From Acidobacteriota bacterium (GTDB taxonomy: Bacteria; Acidobacteriota; Thermoanaerobaculia; UBA5066): a stretch of DNA of 64,000 bases. The position numbers and the translations under genes were made by a program. The notes under the pieces were generated by a model that searched no databases, was not told the origin of the DNA, and was given only the letters and a program-made list of their open reading frames with translations. The DNA lies in contig JADJVE010000001.1 in the NCBI GenBank assembly GCA_016716715.1, positions 310,001-374,000 on the forward strand, given 5' to 3'. This document shows, one piece after another, positions 36,324-43,441 of this stretch (the first letter of the stretch is position 1; every line of letters starts with the position of its first letter).

Positions 36324-36356
36324 CTCCGGGGCCGCGCATGGGTGCGGGCCCCGGAG
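36324..36356 (-). promoter_or_regulatory. GC hairpin covering the gap Shine-Dalgarno
   Basis: On the minus strand a 10-bp stem (36356-36347 with 36333-36324, 13-base loop) includes the GGAG of the gap ribosome-binding site. TTTTGTTTC follows and then the ATG. It can act as a terminator for the cytochrome gene upstream, as a structure that hides the gap Shine-Dalgarno, or as both. Confidence 0.55.
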
Positions 36357-36407
36357 AGATCTTAAGGGCGGGAGCTTTTGCCGGCCTGAGGCGGGTGCAT
36401 CAGTCCG

Positions 36408-37016
36408 TCACTTCTTCGACGCGACCGTCAGGGGGGCCGGGGTGGGCGGCACGGGGTCGGGGACTAGGTTCGAGACGGGCGGAATCGTCCGGAGGAACGC
36501 GTAGATTGACTTGAGGTCCTCGTCGTTGAGGTTGCGGAACGCGGGCCACGGCATGGGCGGCAGGATCTCGCGGGAAACCCCGAAGTGCTTGCCGAGGCGG
36601 ATGGCCTTCACGAAATCCTCTTCGCGCCAGATGCCCATTCCGGTGTTCTGGTCGGGCGTGAGGTTCGCGGCGTAGCTGACGCCCCAGGGGCCGGCGAACG
36701 CCGTGTTCGTCGCGGCGGCCGTCCAGAGCCACGGACCCTGCGCGGCCGGAGCGGGAGGCAGCTTCAGGGCGGACGGGTGCCCGGAGAGCATGCGCGTCAT
36801 GTCGGGCTCGGGACCCTTCGGGCCCATCTGCCACGGCGTGTGGCAGTCGTTGCAGCCCATGGCCGAGACCAGGTACTTGCCGCGCTCGACGCGTGTCGTC
36901 TGCGCGTCCCTGCGGGAGGCCTGGGCGGCGGGTGCGGCGAAGAGGATCGCGACGGCGGCGGCGAGGCCGGCGCCCGCGGCGACGGCGATGGCGGAGCGGG
37001 AGGTCGTGCGGTTCAT
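36408..37016 (-). CDS. Exported monohaem cytochrome c
   Basis: A 202-residue periplasmic protein with signal peptide (1-33, ending AAPAAQA), one haem-binding CNDCH motif (about 55-59, in LVSAMGCNDCHTPW) and a C-terminal class I-like helix (NDEDLKSIYAFLRTIPPV). A methionine ligand may be in PPMPWPAFRNL. It resembles the small cytochromes of alcohol or sugar dehydrogenase systems, but no partner enzyme is adjacent. It shares a transcript with the MBL-fold gene 42 bases upstream; AAGGAAGG precedes the ATG. Confidence 0.8.
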   Translation of the reverse strand: MNRTTSRSAIAVAAGAGLAAAVAILFAAPAAQASRRDAQTTRVERGKYLVSAMGCNDCHTPWQMGPKGPEPDMTRMLSGHPSALKLPPAPAAQGPWLWTAAATNTAFAGPWGVSYAANLTPDQNTGMGIWREEDFVKAIRLGKHFGVSREILPPMPWPAFRNLNDEDLKSIYAFLRTIPPVSNLVPDPVPPTPAPLTVASKK

Positions 37017-37058
37017 GGTCTTCCTTCCTTTCGTGTTCGCGTGGCGCTTTCGAATCGT

Positions 37059-37874
37059 TCAGGCGGCGGCGGCGTGGGCGAGCGCGGCGGCGAGCGCCTG
37101 CTGGCCCGGTGCGGTGACGCGTCCCTCGAGCGGGAACGAGGCGGCGCGGGCGATCACGCGGCCCGCGGCGGGCGCCGCGACGGGCGGCAGGTGTCCGCTC
37201 AGGAGCCAGGAGATCTCGAGGTCCGCGTACGCCTTCAGGGACGACGCGTAGCGGTCGGGCCGCGTGTCGGCGAGCCAGGGGGAGTTCGCGCGGCAGAAGA
37301 CGGACATCCCCTCGAGGACGGCTTTCTCGTCCACGTCCGCGAACGTCTCGGCCATCGCCGGAACGAACGCGCCGAACGCGTCCGAGGTGAAGAGCGCGCG
37401 GCTCTTCGAGTCGAAGAACGTCGTCGTGGACGGGTCGTCGTACATCGGAGGGCGTAGCGCGTGGAGGACGCGGTCGCCGACCGCGAGCGCCTCGCCGGGG
37501 TTCACCCACGTGACGCGCGGCATCGGCGGGTCGAAGTTCGCCGACAGCTTGCCCGTCGAGAGCCAGTTCATCGCGAGCCGCGCCTTCGGGGCGCGATCGA
37601 GGAGGAGCTCGAGGGCGCCGGTGTGGTCGTCGTCCGCGTGCGTGACGACGATCCACGCGAGGTCCCCGGGGTCGAGGACGCTCTCGAGCGCCTCGACGAA
37701 GCCCGCGCGGTTACGGACCGCGCCGGTGTCGACGAGGACTGGCTGCTTTCCGAGCAGGAGGTACGACGCGATCGGGAGGAAGCCGCGGCCCGGCACGGGC
37801 GCGGCCTGCGTCAGGACGACGAGATCGGGGTGGAGGCGGTGAGTCGTGGTGACGGCGGCGGCGGCGGTGTTCAT
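37059..37874 (-). CDS. MBL-fold metallo-hydrolase, oxygen-sensor/flavodiiron-like
   Basis: A 271-residue metallo-beta-lactamase-fold protein without a flavodoxin domain. The first metal motif reads THADDDHTGAL, with Asp in place of the second His of HxHxDH, as in the diiron branch (flavodiiron proteins have Glu there). Later ligands are probably in LFTSDAFGAF and WLLSGHLPP. It could be an oxygen- or NO-related diiron protein. The substrate is unknown. GGAGAACACC precedes the ATG. It heads a two-gene unit with the cytochrome c and is divergent from the PPOX genes. Confidence 0.75.
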   Translation of the reverse strand: MNTAAAAVTTTHRLHPDLVVLTQAAPVPGRGFLPIASYLLLGKQPVLVDTGAVRNRAGFVEALESVLDPGDLAWIVVTHADDDHTGALELLLDRAPKARLAMNWLSTGKLSANFDPPMPRVTWVNPGEALAVGDRVLHALRPPMYDDPSTTTFFDSKSRALFTSDAFGAFVPAMAETFADVDEKAVLEGMSVFCRANSPWLADTRPDRYASSLKAYADLEISWLLSGHLPPVAAPAAGRVIARAASFPLEGRVTAPGQQALAAALAHAAAA

Positions 37875-37967
37875 GGTGTTCTCCTTCGTTGACGCCGCAA
37901 ACGTGCGGCGGGCACGAAGAGGCCGCCACCTAAGAAGTCGCTAGGGAGACCGTGAGAACTTCCTACG

Positions 37968-37989
37968 TTTCCTAAGCGTTTCCTAAGCG
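37968..37989. promoter_or_regulatory. Tandem 11-bp repeat in the MBL/PPOX divergent promoter
   Basis: TTTCCTAAGCG occurs twice head to tail (37968-37978, 37979-37989). A degenerate copy (ACTTCCTACG) precedes it and an isolated CCTAAG stands at 37929-37934. The repeat period equals one helical turn, as in OmpR/PhoB-type sites. It ends one base before the -10-like TAATCT of the rightward gene. Confidence 0.5.
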
Positions 37990-37990
37990 G

Positions 37991-37996
37991 TAATCT
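37991..37996 (+). promoter_or_regulatory. Candidate -10 for a leaderless PPOX mRNA
   Basis: TAATCT is seven bases before the GTG at 38004, with no Shine-Dalgarno between. Confidence 0.4.
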
Positions 37997-38003
37997 TCGA
38001 GTC

Positions 38004-38480
38004 GTGAGATCGATTCTCGAAAGTCTGCCCCGCATCCTCGCGGGGCACGACGCCATCGCGGTCGGAACGCGGGACGCCGACCTGCGGCCGGGCTGCTCCC
38101 TGGCGGCGGGAGCGGCGTTCCCGGACGCCGAACACATGACCGTCTACGTGCCCGAGACGACGGGGATCGAGACGCTCCTCCACCTCGAGGCGAACGGAAT
38201 GATCGCGGTCGTCTTCGAGGAGATCTCGACCCATCACACGATCCAGGTGAAGGGCCGCGTCACGGAGATCCGTCCGGCCCGGGAGAACGAACGCGAGATC
38301 GTCGAGAAGTCGATCGGCGGGTTCTTCGCGCAGGTGGAGGCGTTCGGCGGCCGGCCGAGCGTCGTGCGCAAGAAGAGGCGGTGGCCGTGCCGCGCCGTCA
38401 CGTTCGCCGTCTCGGACGTCTTCGAGCAGACGCCGGGCCCGAAGGCCGGGACGCCGTTTGCCGGGGAGGGCGCCCGATGA
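38004..38480 (+). CDS. Pyridoxamine 5'-phosphate oxidase-fold protein
   Basis: A 158-residue split-barrel flavin-binding-type protein. The pattern AIAVGTRDADLRPGCSLAAGAAFPDAEHMTVYVPE and the strand VKGRVTEIRP fit the PPOX-like superfamily, but the residues that make true PNPOx are not evident. It may bind FMN, F420 or haem. The start is GTG. Its TGA overlaps the ATG of the next, related gene, so the two are coupled. Confidence 0.65.
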   Translation: MRSILESLPRILAGHDAIAVGTRDADLRPGCSLAAGAAFPDAEHMTVYVPETTGIETLLHLEANGMIAVVFEEISTHHTIQVKGRVTEIRPARENEREIVEKSIGGFFAQVEAFGGRPSVVRKKRRWPCRAVTFAVSDVFEQTPGPKAGTPFAGEGAR

Positions 38481-38980
38481 CGCCGCGCCTTCCGGACCTC
38501 ATGCGCTGCTTCCAGGGGATCATCCCGTGCGCGATCGCGACGTGCTCGGCGGATGGCGTCCCGAACGTGACGTACATCAGCCAGCTCCACTACGTGGGCC
38601 CGGCCCACCTCGCGGTCTCCTGCCAGTTCTTCAACAAGACGAAGCGGAACCTCGAGGAGAACCCGTACGCGACCGTCGAGTTCTGGGACCCCGTGACGTT
38701 TCAGGCTTTCCGCGCGGGCCTGAGGTACGTGCGCTCCGAGACGTCGGGAAGGCTCTTCGAGACGATGGCGCACCGGATCGAGGTCATCGGGTCGCACACG
38801 GGCATGGCCGGGCGTCTTCAAGCTGCGCTCGGCGGACGTCTGCGAAGTGCTCTGGCTGAAGGAGGTCGAGGGATTCCTCGACGAGGACGCCCAGCTGCCC
38901 GAGGAGCCGATCGCGGACGGGCCGATGAACGAGTTCCGCGCCCTGTCGCTCGTGTCGGCGCGCATCAACCGCGCGCGTGA
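38477..38980 (+). CDS. PPOX-fold domain, N-terminal piece of a frameshifted gene
   Basis: The open frame codes for 167 residues, but only about the first 112 are real. MTPRLPDLMRCFQGIIPCAIATC...VPNVTYISQLHYV...FFNKTKRNLEENPYATV is a PPOX-like domain of the type found in NO/redox sensing proteins. After HTGMAG the sense is lost; the proper continuation (VFKLRSADVCEVLWLKEVE) is in the frame that runs on to 39845. One extra G in GGG at 38810-38812 accounts for the break. The intact gene would run 38477-39845 and make a PPOX-GAF-winged-helix protein of about 456 residues. Confidence 0.65.
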   Translation: MTPRLPDLMRCFQGIIPCAIATCSADGVPNVTYISQLHYVGPAHLAVSCQFFNKTKRNLEENPYATVEFWDPVTFQAFRAGLRYVRSETSGRLFETMAHRIEVIGSHTGMAGRLQAALGGRLRSALAEGGRGIPRRGRPAARGADRGRADERVPRPVARVGAHQPRA

Positions 38981-39845
38981 CCTCGAGACCCTCTACCGGG
39001 ACGTCCTCGACGCTCTCGAAGAAGTCTTCCGCTTCCGCCACTCCATCGTCTTCCTCGCGGACGAGAAGGCGGGGACGCTCGTCGCGATCGCGAGCCACGG
39101 CTACGGCGAGAGCGGAATCGGCGCCGAGGTCCGCATGGGCGACGGGCTCGTCGGGTACGTCGCCGCCAAGCGCGTCCCGATCCGCCTCTCGGGCATGGAC
39201 CAGCTGCTGCGCTACGGCCGCGCGGTCCGCGGCCGCGTCGAGGTCGCGGGCGACGCGTCCGGTCTCTCCGCCGAGATCCCGCTGCCGGGGCTTCCGGACG
39301 CCGAGAGCCAGCTCGCGCTCCCGCTCGTCGTCGAGGACCGGCTGCTCGGAGTCCTCGCCATCGAGAGCCGCAACCCGCTCGCGTGCGCGGAATGGCACGA
39401 GGCGTTCCTCTCCGTTCTCGCGAACCAGATCGCGATCGGGATCGACCGGCTCTCCGAGGCCGACGAGGAGCCGGCGCCCTCCGAGCCGTGTCCCGTGCCG
39501 GCGCCTCCGGAAGGCCCGTCGCGCGCCTTCGTTTACTTCCGGAACGACGACTGTGTTTTCGTGGACGGCGAGTACCTCATCCGCAACGTTCCCGCGAAGG
39601 TGCTCTGGAAACTCCTGAACGAGCACGTCAAGACGGGTCGGCGCGAATTCTCGAACCGCGAGCTGCGCCTCGACCCGTCGCTCGGCCTGCCGGCCGTCAA
39701 GGACAACCTCGAGAGCCGCCTCATCCTCCTCAAGAAGAGGCTCGAGGATCGCTGCTTCGGCGTGCGGATCGTTCCCGTCCGCCGCGGGCGCTTCGCCCTG
39801 GAGGTCGCCGGAGACGTCAGGCTCGAGGAGCGCGAAAAAGGCTGA
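38847..39845 (+). CDS. GAF-domain protein with C-terminal DNA-binding-like domain, distal piece of the frameshifted gene
   Basis: As an open frame it gives 332 residues from a GTG, but it is more likely the distal part of the PPOX fusion (see 38477). A GAF domain covers about 30-205 (LSLVSARINRARDLETLYRDVLDALEEV, IVFLADEKAGTLVAIASHGYGE, GLVGYVAAKR, LPLVVEDRLLGVLAIES). The last 100 residues (YLIRNVPAKVLWKLLNEHVKTGRREFSNRELRLD, ENLESRLILLKKRLED-like) look like a winged-helix output domain. A redox- or ligand-responsive regulator of the neighbouring genes is plausible. Confidence 0.68.
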   Translation: MLWLKEVEGFLDEDAQLPEEPIADGPMNEFRALSLVSARINRARDLETLYRDVLDALEEVFRFRHSIVFLADEKAGTLVAIASHGYGESGIGAEVRMGDGLVGYVAAKRVPIRLSGMDQLLRYGRAVRGRVEVAGDASGLSAEIPLPGLPDAESQLALPLVVEDRLLGVLAIESRNPLACAEWHEAFLSVLANQIAIGIDRLSEADEEPAPSEPCPVPAPPEGPSRAFVYFRNDDCVFVDGEYLIRNVPAKVLWKLLNEHVKTGRREFSNRELRLDPSLGLPAVKDNLESRLILLKKRLEDRCFGVRIVPVRRGRFALEVAGDVRLEEREKG

Positions 39846-39871
39846 CGGCCGCCGCGGACGCGGCGGCCGTC
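39844..39871 (-). terminator. Bidirectional hairpin, terminator of the Cys-repeat peptide operon
   Basis: A 12-bp GC stem (39844-39855 with 39860-39871, loop of four) begins in the stop codon of the plus-strand gene. On the minus strand it is followed by AGCC and five T residues, so it works best as the intrinsic terminator of the leftward operon. Confidence 0.7.
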
Positions 39872-39893
39872 TTCGGATCGTCGGGGGCCGGGC

Positions 39894-40250
39894 TCAGGCG
39901 GCGGGGGGAGCGGGGGTAGGCTGGGGCTTCGCGGCCGTGGCGCAGCCGCCGTGGCCCTTGCACGAGTTCTTGCCCGCGCAGCCGTTGTCGCCGCTCTTGC
40001 AGCCGCCGTGGCCCTTGCACGCGTTCTGGCCCTTGCAGGCGTGCTTGTCGGCGTCCTTGGCGTCCGCCTTCTTGCCGCCGCAGCCGTCCTTCCCGCCGCA
40101 GGAGGCCTTGTCCTTCTGGCCGGCGGCGGGCGTCTTCGAGGCGTCGGGCTTGTCGTCGCCGCGCGCCGGGGCGGCGAGCAGGGCCGAGCCGGCGAGGATG
40201 CCGGCGATGGCGGCTGAGAGGGCGCGGTTCTTCGAGGTGTTCTTCTTCAT
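39894..40250 (-). CDS. Secreted Cys-repeat (CKGxxxC) peptide, bufferin/MNIO-precursor-like
   Basis: A 118-residue low-complexity protein with a signal peptide (1-31, ...LAGSALLAAPARG). The mature part is rich in Lys, Gly and Ala and has eight cysteines (51, 57, 72, 78, 84, 91, 97, 103) spaced almost always by five residues in repeats such as ACKGQNACKGHGGC. This layout and the DoxX gene next door recall secreted metallophore precursors modified by DUF692 (MNIO) enzymes; no such enzyme is in the window. Unmodified metal chelation is the alternative. ATG at 40250 has AAGGAG upstream; an earlier in-frame start would spoil the signal peptide. Confidence 0.7.
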   Translation of the reverse strand: MKKNTSKNRALSAAIAGILAGSALLAAPARGDDKPDASKTPAAGQKDKASCGGKDGCGGKKADAKDADKHACKGQNACKGHGGCKSGDNGCAGKNSCKGHGGCATAAKPQPTPAPPAA

Positions 40251-40324
40251 GGACACTCCTTGTGTGTGATCGGGGGACGGTCGGAGGGATCGTGGGGAGG
40301 GGCGAGAACGCCGCGCGAGGAGGG

Positions 40325-40807
40325 TCAACCGGCTGTATCTGGCGGCGCGAGGCGTCTCGAGAGCAGTCGATCCATTGAGAGCGCGCCTGGGCCGAGCGTC
40401 AGGACGACGACCGAGACGAACAGAAACCAGAACGGATCGGCCTTGAGGAAAGCGTCGAGGTCGTGGAAGACGCCGAGGAGCGCCGGCCGGTCCGCGGCGA
40501 GATAGGCGACGAGCATGTTGCCTGAGAGGAGGAGGGCGATCGGTCGCGAAAAGAGGCCAACGAGGAGAAGCGCGCCGCCGACCAGCTCGAGGCCGCCGAT
40601 GAACCAGGCGTTGAGGCCGGGCGCCGGGACGCCGAGGGACGTGAAGAAGTCCGTCACGCGCGTGTGGTTCTGCAGCTTGCCGAGCCCCGTCGTCAGGAAC
40701 TGCCAGCCCCAGACGAGGCGCAACACGAAGAGGACCGCGTGCCCGAGCGGCGCGAAGAGGCGCTCAAAGCGCGCCGTGAGAGTCGTGTAGAGGGCGGAGA
40801 GCGACAT
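40325..40807 (-). CDS. DoxX-family membrane protein
   Basis: A 160-residue protein with four membrane helices (about 22-40, 68-86, 90-108, 125-143). FVLRLVWGWQFLTTGLGKLQNHTRVTDFFTSLGVP and FIGGLELVGGALLLVGLFSRPIALLLSGNML are typical DoxX phrases. DoxX proteins are thought to take part in quinone- or thiol-linked redox chemistry and are frequent partners of Cys-rich MNIO peptides. It lies 28 bases after the DUF1223 gene and 74 bases before the peptide gene, all in one direction. Confidence 0.82.
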   Translation of the reverse strand: MSLSALYTTLTARFERLFAPLGHAVLFVLRLVWGWQFLTTGLGKLQNHTRVTDFFTSLGVPAPGLNAWFIGGLELVGGALLLVGLFSRPIALLLSGNMLVAYLAADRPALLGVFHDLDAFLKADPFWFLFVSVVVLTLGPGALSMDRLLSRRLAPPDTAG

Positions 40808-40834
40808 ACTCGTGAATGCCGCGCGAGGGCCGGC

Positions 40835-41587
40835 CTATTCCCGGTGACCGGGGCCCGGCAGATCCCGGGGCGCTGCGACGCCGAGAACGCGCCCGGTTCC
40901 ACGCTCCTGAGCGAACGCGAAGACGCGGCGTGCGCCGGTGCCGGGCGGCACCGGGACCTCCGCGTCGAACCGTCCGCGCGCGTCGACGCGTCCGATCGCG
41001 CGCAGGTCGCGTGCGACGGCGGCATGGGGGAGCCGCTTCCCGGCGTTCTCGCCGCGCGTGACGTCCGAGGAGAGGCCGTCCTCGACGACGGCGAAAAAGA
41101 CGTCCGCCCCGGCCGAAGCGCCGGCGACGGTCACGCGCGCGGCCCCGGCGCCGTCGGGCACGAGGCGGACGAACGCCTTCGGCTCGCGCGCCGCGTCCGA
41201 GATGGCGCGCCGCACCGCGCGCTCGTCGCTTCCGACGAACTCCGTCCGGCCGTCCACGACGACCTGCGGCGTGTAGACGCCCCTGGCACCGAAGCGCCGC
41301 GCGTAGGCGCTCTGCCTTTCCGAGTACCGATCCGAGGAAAACGGGTCCTCCCAGCCGAGCCGGTTCCAGTAGTCGACGTGCAGGGAGAGCGCGACGACGA
41401 GCGCGCCGGACACCGGCTGCTCGGAGGCGAGGCGGGCGAGGAGCCGGTCGGCCGGCGGGCAGCTCGAGCAGCCCTCGGACGTGAAGAGCTCGACGAGGAC
41501 GGGCGTGCCCGCGGGCGCCGGAGCAGCCGCGGCGGGCGCCGCGAGAGCCGCGAGCGCCGCGGCGAGCAAGAACGCCGCCGCCTTCAC
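40835..41587 (-). CDS. Exported DUF1223 thioredoxin-like protein
   Basis: A 250-residue periplasmic protein with signal peptide (1-22). The DUF1223 hallmark VLVELFTSEGCSSCPPADRLLARLA carries a CSSC redox motif, followed by LHVDYWNRLGWEDPFSS, RQSAYARRFGARGVYTPQVVVDG, and a C-terminal beta domain. The fold is thioredoxin-like; a thiol-disulfide or metal-thiol role is likely but untested. The start is GTG, five bases after the anti-sigma gene, which implies co-expression. Confidence 0.85.
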   Translation of the reverse strand: MKAAAFLLAAALAALAAPAAAAPAPAGTPVLVELFTSEGCSSCPPADRLLARLASEQPVSGALVVALSLHVDYWNRLGWEDPFSSDRYSERQSAYARRFGARGVYTPQVVVDGRTEFVGSDERAVRRAISDAAREPKAFVRLVPDGAGAARVTVAGASAGADVFFAVVEDGLSSDVTRGENAGKRLPHAAVARDLRAIGRVDARGRFDAEVPVPPGTGARRVFAFAQERGTGRVLGVAAPRDLPGPGHRE

Positions 41588-41592
41588 CGGAC

Positions 41593-42450
41593 TCAGCGCA
41601 CGACGAACGCGGTCGCGAGCGTGGGGAGGACGAGCTTTCCGAGGCGCATCGCATCCGCGTCGCTTCCGCTGGTGACGAGGAAAACGAGCCGCCCGTCTCC
41701 AGCGCTCGTGCCGACGACCGAGAGGCCGTCCCGGTGTCCGCCGCTCACGAGACCCGCGAGTTTCACGCTCGACGCGAGCGTGGAGCCCGGCCGCGTCGCG
41801 ACGACGGAGACGAGGTCGTCGGCCGCCGACGAGCCGGTCCTCCGGAAGATGACGTGGAGGATCCTCTCGCCCGCATGGCCGCAGTCGTGCGCGACGATCG
41901 GTGAGTAGCCGGGCAGATCGCCCGCGACCTTCTCGACCACGGCCCGCACGTCCGGGTCGAGCGCCTTCCCGAGCGCCGCGGGCGCGGCCGCGGGCGCCTT
42001 GTCCCAGCTCCCGCGGAGCGTGCAGTTCTTGTGGTTGAGGGCGGCGAAGAGGAACGCCTTTGCGTCGCGGGCGGCGGCGAGGTTCGCCTCCGGAGTCCCC
42101 GCGACTCGAGAGAGCAGGAAAAGCGTCCCCGCGCCGGCCGCGACGATGAGCGAGGCCGCGAGGAGGAGCGACGTGGCGGTCCCGGCCGACGGCGCCGGGG
42201 TCCGCGCGACGCGCGCGCGGACCTCGGCCTCGAAGCCCTCGCGCGGCTCAGGCGCCAGAGCGGCGATCCGGCGGACGGCGCCGCGCAGGTTTTCCCGCGC
42301 CTTCAGCTCTCTGGCGCACGCGGGGCAGCGGTCGAGATGCTCGAGGATCTCGTGCGAGAGGTCGACGGAGAGCTCTCCGGCGAGATAGGAGTCCAGCCGG
42401 CGGCGCACCTTCGCGCAGGCATAGTCGCGGACGTTCAGGGCGGCGTTCAC
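41593..42450 (-). CDS. Zinc-finger anti-sigma factor with membrane anchor
   Basis: A 285-residue protein. The N-terminal zf-HC2 anti-sigma domain holds the HLDRCPAC (HxxxCxxC) zinc motif at about 35-42, as in RsrA/ChrR-type factors whose zinc-thiolate responds to disulfide or metal stress. One membrane helix (about 90-112) leads to a periplasmic domain of about 160 residues with two cysteines (HKNCTLRG, AHDCGHAGER) that may sense the periplasm. The GTG start overlaps the sigma gene in GTGA; the long upstream frame is the sigma gene's shadow. Confidence 0.85.
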   Translation of the reverse strand: MNAALNVRDYACAKVRRRLDSYLAGELSVDLSHEILEHLDRCPACARELKARENLRGAVRRIAALAPEPREGFEAEVRARVARTPAPSAGTATSLLLAASLIVAAGAGTLFLLSRVAGTPEANLAAARDAKAFLFAALNHKNCTLRGSWDKAPAAAPAALGKALDPDVRAVVEKVAGDLPGYSPIVAHDCGHAGERILHVIFRRTGSSAADDLVSVVATRPGSTLASSVKLAGLVSGGHRDGLSVVGTSAGDGRLVFLVTSGSDADAMRLGKLVLPTLATAFVVR

Positions 42451-43028
42451 GGTGTCCCTCCTTGGGCGGCCGCGCTTCCCGCGACGCTCGCCGCGGCGGC
42501 CGTCCCGCGCACCTTCTCCCGCAGCGCAGCGCGCGCCCGGGACAGGCGCGACATGACCGTGCCGATCGGCACGCGGAGGATGGCGGCGATTTCCTTGTAG
42601 GTGAATTCGTCGACGTCGGAGAGGAGGAGGATCTGCCTGTGCTCGGGCGAGATCGCGTCCAGCGCGGCGGTCAGCTCTTCGTCCTTGATCTCGGTGGGAG
42701 TCGGCTCTTCGGCGGCGAGCGTCTCGGCGAGGAGCGCCTCGCCCTCGGCGCCGAGCGTGAACGGGACTTTCTTGCGGCTGCGCTGCTGGTTCACGTTCCA
42801 GAGGATCTTGTAGAGCCACGCGCGGCAGTTCGTGCCGCGCTCGAACTTCCCGAACGACTTCCAGGCCTGCAGGAAGACTTCCGAGGCGAGGTCCTCGGCC
42901 TCTGCGGGCCGCCGCGTCAGCCTGAGCGCCGCCCGGGTGATCTCCCGAAAATGCGGCCACGCCTCGCGGTCGAAGTCCTCGCGGATGCGGGACTCGGCGT
43001 CGGCCGGGCGTGGGCGGAAGAGGGACAT
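42447..43028 (-). CDS. ECF-type RNA polymerase sigma factor
   Basis: A 193-residue sigma factor with region 2 (AEDLASEVFLQAWKSFGKFERGTNCRAWLYKILWNV) and region 4 (ALDAISPEHRQILLLSDVDEFTYKEIAAILRVPIGTVMSRLSRARAALR). It should direct RNA polymerase to this operon and related stress genes when the adjoining anti-sigma factor lets go. GGAGG stands eleven bases before the ATG. A GGGAAT at 43074-43079 (minus strand) resembles the -35 of SigR/SigH-type promoters, which would mean autoregulation; no matching -10 was found. Confidence 0.92.
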   Translation of the reverse strand: MSLFRPRPADAESRIREDFDREAWPHFREITRAALRLTRRPAEAEDLASEVFLQAWKSFGKFERGTNCRAWLYKILWNVNQQRSRKKVPFTLGAEGEALLAETLAAEEPTPTEIKDEELTAALDAISPEHRQILLLSDVDEFTYKEIAAILRVPIGTVMSRLSRARAALREKVRGTAAAASVAGSAAAQGGTP

Positions 43029-43110
43029 GCGGGCAGTGGCCTCCAGGGAGAGATGCCGCGTCGGATCGGCATTATTCCCCGCGAAAGGCTCCCGCCGGCC
43101 CTGAGCGTCA

Positions 43111-43377
43111 TCAGTGCCCGGAGCAGGCGGGGACGCGGCCCATGGTCACCTCGTCCCCGACGCGGGCGATCTTGCCCTTGCGCTCGAGGAAGGCGAGGAG
43201 CTCCGGGAAGTCGAAGAGGTCGCCGTGACAGTTCCCGAAGACGGCTGCGGGGCCGAACGTGCGCGCCGCGGCGGCCTTCAGCTCGGCGACGGTGCAGCTC
43301 CCGCCGCGCGCGGCGACGAGAGACAGGACGTCGTGGCCGGGGATGACGCTCGCGGGGGCGGGCTCGGGAGTCGACAT
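43111..43377 (-). CDS. YecH-family (DUF2492) metal-binding protein
   Basis: An 88-residue cytoplasmic protein with the YecH pattern: IPGHDVLSLVAARGGSCTVAEL, FGPAAVFGNCHGDLFDFPELLAFLERKGKI and the C-terminal VPACSGH. Cys/His pairs (GNCHG, ACSGH) probably bind a metal; the exact role is unknown. ATG at 43377 is used. A TTG nine bases upstream is the alternative, but TACCTT at 43385-43390 and the FNR-type palindrome at 43406-43433 point to a transcript that begins at this ATG. Confidence 0.7.
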   Translation of the reverse strand: MSTPEPAPASVIPGHDVLSLVAARGGSCTVAELKAAAARTFGPAAVFGNCHGDLFDFPELLAFLERKGKIARVGDEVTMGRVPACSGH

Positions 43378-43384
43378 GCGCGAC

Positions 43385-43433
43385 AAGGTAGCACTTCGGA
43401 GACGCCCCCCGTATGACGAGCGTCATACGGGGG
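43385..43433 (-). promoter_or_regulatory. FNR-type class II promoter of the YecH-like gene
   Basis: A perfect inverted repeat with 13-base arms and a 2-base centre covers 43406-43433; its core is TATGACG-AG-CGTCATA, which contains the Crp/Fnr-type half-site TGAC-N4-GTCA. The -10-like TACCTT spans 43390-43385. From the palindrome centre (43419.5) to the first base of the -10 is 29.5 bases, as in class II activation at -41.5. The start would be at about 43378, next to the ATG. Confidence 0.6.
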
Positions 43434-43441
43434 TTCGGCGG

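Noticed and set aside
43406..43433. The long palindrome as a terminator of the small exported-protein gene
   Set aside because: No T-run follows on the minus strand and the 2-base centre is too tight for a good hairpin loop. The second copy with the same promoter spacing favours a protein-binding site, though a dual role is possible.
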